DNA of 39,748 nucleotides from a virus. Below the pieces are notes generated by a model. The model did no database searches. It saw only the letters and a program-made list of their open reading frames with translations, and had not been told where the DNA came from. Shown one piece after another: positions 37,289-39,748 of the stretch (position 1 is the stretch's first letter; every line of letters begins with the position of its first letter). The DNA lies in the IMG/VR virus record IMGVR_UViG_3300009009_000007, positions 1 through 39,748 of that record. The stretch is one strand, 5' to 3'. A program made the translations under genes and the position numbers.

Positions 37289-39748
37289 TATATTATTCCT
37301 GAATCTATAGCCCCAGTTATGGATATTAAAGTTAAAGGTAAAGGATCTTCTAATGTAATAGTTATTCTAGAAGTATCACTCCAAGTTAATGGTCCATAAT
37401 CTACAGAGCCTGTAAATAAAGGTATTTTAACTCCTAACGGATCTGCCGCACTTCTTGCAGGAATATAGGTGGTATTGATTATAGGCTTAACTGATTTATA
37501 TACTCTAAGTATTGGATTACTCCAACGAACTCTTTGACCCTGCATTGAACCTTGCCCTATATCAAACTCTACGCTTTTAGTAACTAAAGTAGTTCTATAA
37601 GTAAGACCTATTGTAACTTCCCCCGCAGCCCAGTCTAAAGTAATTGCTCCTGAAGATACTGTTTCATCTGGATGAGCTGCTCCATCAGTTTTTATTTGTA
37701 CACTTTTTCCTTCTAAATGACTCAACCCAGATATAGAAGATACTTTCTTAAAGGCTTCTCCTCCAGTTCCATAAGAATTAAAATTAGTTGTATTCAATCC
37801 AACCAATTTAAAAGTATGAGTACTTACATTTGATATTTCATAACTAGTATCATTTAAACTTGACATTAAATCTTTTTCTGAATCTAACGATAATTCATAT
37901 GGGTCAATTAATCCTTTAATTATAACATGGTCTCCATTTGAAAAGCCGTGGCTAGTAGCTGTTACTACTGCAGGATTGGCTTGGGTTATATTAGAAATTG
38001 TTTTTGGATTACTAAGAGTTAAATATGAATCAGAAAATCCATCTATATCATCTTCGCCAGACCCAGTAAGAAATACTTCAACATATCTCTTGACGTTTCC
38101 GTTTATTGTTCTTTTAACGACGACCCAAACTTGATCTTCACTTTCGCGAGTTATTGTTTGTACAGATTCATAATAACCATCAGTAATATGTTTAGTCCAA
38201 CCTATTACTCGTTTAGATCTATCATATGTCCCAGATAATAATTCTCCTGTATTGGTGACAGCATATAATATACTATAAGGTTCTTGAGCATATGCTATTT
38301 CTTTAATACCATTTACAGCTATATGTTCAGATAAAAAGGTTAAATCTTCTCCTGTATATGAATCAATATTAAAATCATATCTAAATGTCCTAACCTTTGT
38401 ACCCGCTCCTTGTACAAAAATAATTTCTTCTCCTATTGTCGCAACTTGTTGTTTTCTAGAACCATAATAAGTTCTTGGATAAATTGTAGGTATTACTGAA
38501 GAAGTACCAGGAGTTAAAGTAAATTCTCCGCCAGATGTTCCAATTATTAAATCCCTAGATTCCGCCATCCAGTTAATTTGATTTACTTCATTAGAATCTA
38601 AATCAACTTCTATGGAATCTTCTGAATCTGGTCCCGTCCCAAACGAAGTATATAACCCTATTTCAGACATCCAGATTGTTTGGTTCTGAGTAGTTGTTCC
38701 TCCATATATTAATCTTTGATCAAATAACCCTATAGCTCTAGGATACCCTCTAGTGGCAGTCCAAGTATCTGTTTCTAAAGACCATAAAGCAGTGTTAGTT
38801 GTTGTATTTAAGGATTTAAGAACTAAAGCATCAATGCTTGTAGCACTATTAACTGTAATTATTTCTAATACCCCACCATTAGCTTTTATATATTTACCTA
38901 CATCTGCAGATCTAAATGTATCGCAAGCTAATCCGGCAAATCTTTTTCTTACTATACCTCCTGAACTATATGCTGTATAGCCTGTAGTATTTTCTCCATG
39001 TAATTCAAAAGTATAAGTTGATACAGTTCCTACAGTAAATATTTTACTATTTAAGGTTGACATTCCTATAACATCTTCAATAATTATTGAATCTCCAGCC
39101 GTATAACCATGTGCTGTAGAAGTAGTAACTACACCAGGATTTGCTTGAGTTATACCAGTTATAGTAAAAGCAGCACCTAAAGTTCCAGATAAAAATTCAG
39201 GTCTAATATTAATTATTGATCCAATTGCAGAACCATCAAAAGTAAGTTCAACTACAGGACTTAAATCTATAGTCCAATCCCCACCTGCAATTGCATTAGT
39301 ATCAGTAAAATTTTCAATAATATCGCATGTTGCTGATGTAGAAGAGGATATTGCTGTAATTACAGCTTTGCCTGTTTCTCCTGAAGAATTATTTACAATT
39401 TGTCTTCCTATATCTCCTTTTAAAAATATACTACTAGATGCTGTTAATGTTCTATCTATTCCAGAAGTATGTGAAGGAGTTAAAGTTATAGACCCCCCAG
39501 GGGTATATCCTGATTCATAAGAAGGGGCAGGAGAAAAATCTGTAATTTCTAGTGTCCAAGTTAAATCTGAATTTAAAGTTAATGTCCTAGGAGTCACACT
39601 AGGATGAACCATAAATATTTGATTGCCTTTTTGTTTTACCTGGATATCAGATAATTGAGCTGTAGTATAAGGACTACTTATTTCATAAGGGCTTCCGCCA
39701 CTTAATACTTGAGCTTCATTAGTATAAAATCTTATATAGGTATTACCG
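37288..39748 (-). CDS. Tail tubular protein B-like (nozzle) protein, distal part
   Basis: The larger part of the gene starting at 371 (see 1-371). Strand-rich throughout. Two copies of an FCCH-like domain are evident: ITGITQANPGVVTTSTAHGY... YTAYSSGGIV and ISNITQANPAVVTATSHGF... FNSYGTGGEA. Between them is the nozzle core with RGYPRAIGLFDQRLIYGGT, WMSEIGLYTSFGTGPDS and GTSGGEFTLTPGT, phrases shared by podovirus tail B proteins. The end has QGQRVRWSNPILRVYKS. It forms the tail tube tip below the adaptor. The in-window ATG at 39612 is internal, not the start. Confidence 0.85.
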   Translation of the reverse strand, partial: GNTYIRFYTNEAQVLSGGSPYEISSPYTTAQLSDIQVKQKGNQIFMVHPSVTPRTLTLNSDLTWTLEITDFSPAPSYESGYTPGGSITLTPSHTSGIDRTLTASSSIFLKGDIGRQIVNNSSGETGKAVITAISSSTSATCDIIENFTDTNAIAGGDWTIDLSPVVELTFDGSAIGSIINIRPEFLSGTLGAAFTITGITQANPGVVTTSTAHGYTAGDSIIIEDVIGMSTLNSKIFTVGTVSTYTFELHGENTTGYTAYSSGGIVRKRFAGLACDTFRSADVGKYIKANGGVLEIITVNSATSIDALVLKSLNTTTNTALWSLETDTWTATRGYPRAIGLFDQRLIYGGTTTQNQTIWMSEIGLYTSFGTGPDSEDSIEVDLDSNEVNQINWMAESRDLIIGTSGGEFTLTPGTSSVIPTIYPRTYYGSRKQQVATIGEEIIFVQGAGTKVRTFRYDFNIDSYTGEDLTFLSEHIAVNGIKEIAYAQEPYSILYAVTNTGELLSGTYDRSKRVIGWTKHITDGYYESVQTITRESEDQVWVVVKRTINGNVKRYVEVFLTGSGEDDIDGFSDSYLTLSNPKTISNITQANPAVVTATSHGFSNGDHVIIKGLIDPYELSLDSEKDLMSSLNDTSYEISNVSTHTFKLVGLNTTNFNSYGTGGEAFKKVSSISGLSHLEGKSVQIKTDGAAHPDETVSSGAITLDWAAGEVTIGLTYRTTLVTKSVEFDIGQGSMQGQRVRWSNPILRVYKSVKPIINTTYIPARSAADPLGVKIPLFTGSVDYGPLTWSDTSRITITLEDPLPLTLISITGAIDSGII
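39626..39748. repeat. Right copy of 123-bp terminal direct repeat
   Basis: Identical to bases 1-123. See the left copy: it marks the linearisation point of a circular map within the nozzle gene. Confidence 0.95.

Overview
This window appears to be the complete genome of a small, AT-rich, tailed bacteriophage with a T7-like (podovirus) virion plan. It is linearised at an arbitrary point. The first and last 123 bases are identical, and one long tail gene reads through the join in frame, so the unique length is 39,625 bp on a circular map. Standard stop codons are used throughout.

The layout has two opposing arms. The late (minus-strand) arm runs from about 12.2 kb down to 1, wraps round the join, and ends at 25.08 kb. 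In transcription order it holds: small terminase; a cargo block; two tiny membrane ORFs; a zinc-ribbon protein; large terminase; a small membrane protein pair; portal; Bbp19-like protein; scaffold (interrupted by an in-frame stop); major capsid; two capsid/decoration-like proteins; tail tubular proteins A and B; an endonuclease VII-like HNH protein; three internal virion (gp14/15/16-like) proteins; a T7-type tail fibre; and a duplicated fibre-associated cassette around a 1146-residue adhesin. The early (plus-strand) arm (12.4-25.1 kb) holds: small leader genes; ParA; a winged-helix replication-initiator-like gene with 11-bp iterons inside its coding sequence; two tandem proteasome-like Ntn hydrolases; holin; an OB-fold ssDNA-binding candidate; a family A DNA polymerase split into two genes; a TetR regulator; a YqaJ exonuclease; RusA; and a lysozyme. 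One outer-membrane beta-barrel gene points the other way in the early arm.

The cargo block (8.8-11.6 kb) between the two terminase genes is the most unusual part. It encodes an XYP-type tRNA-dependent cyclodipeptide synthase (CDPS), a single PAS-domain protein, a short secreted protein, a tRNA-Ser-like gene whose anticodon loop is 10 nt instead of 7, and a SemiSWEET sugar transporter. CDPSs consume aminoacyl-tRNA, and SerRS charges tRNA-Ser without reading the anticodon. I therefore propose that the deformed tRNA is a non-decoding amino-acid donor for the CDPS. This is inference, but it is testable.

I see no integrase and no CI-like repressor. ParA, an iteron-bearing initiator-like gene, a Leu762-type polymerase, and cargo that would suit a resident element all point to a temperate phage-plasmid. 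The host is probably a Gram-negative bacterium, because the phage carries an outer-membrane barrel protein. XYP CDPS, the SemiSWEET and the ParA/initiator pair recall intracellular gammaproteobacteria such as Legionellales, but that assignment is from memory of families and is tentative.
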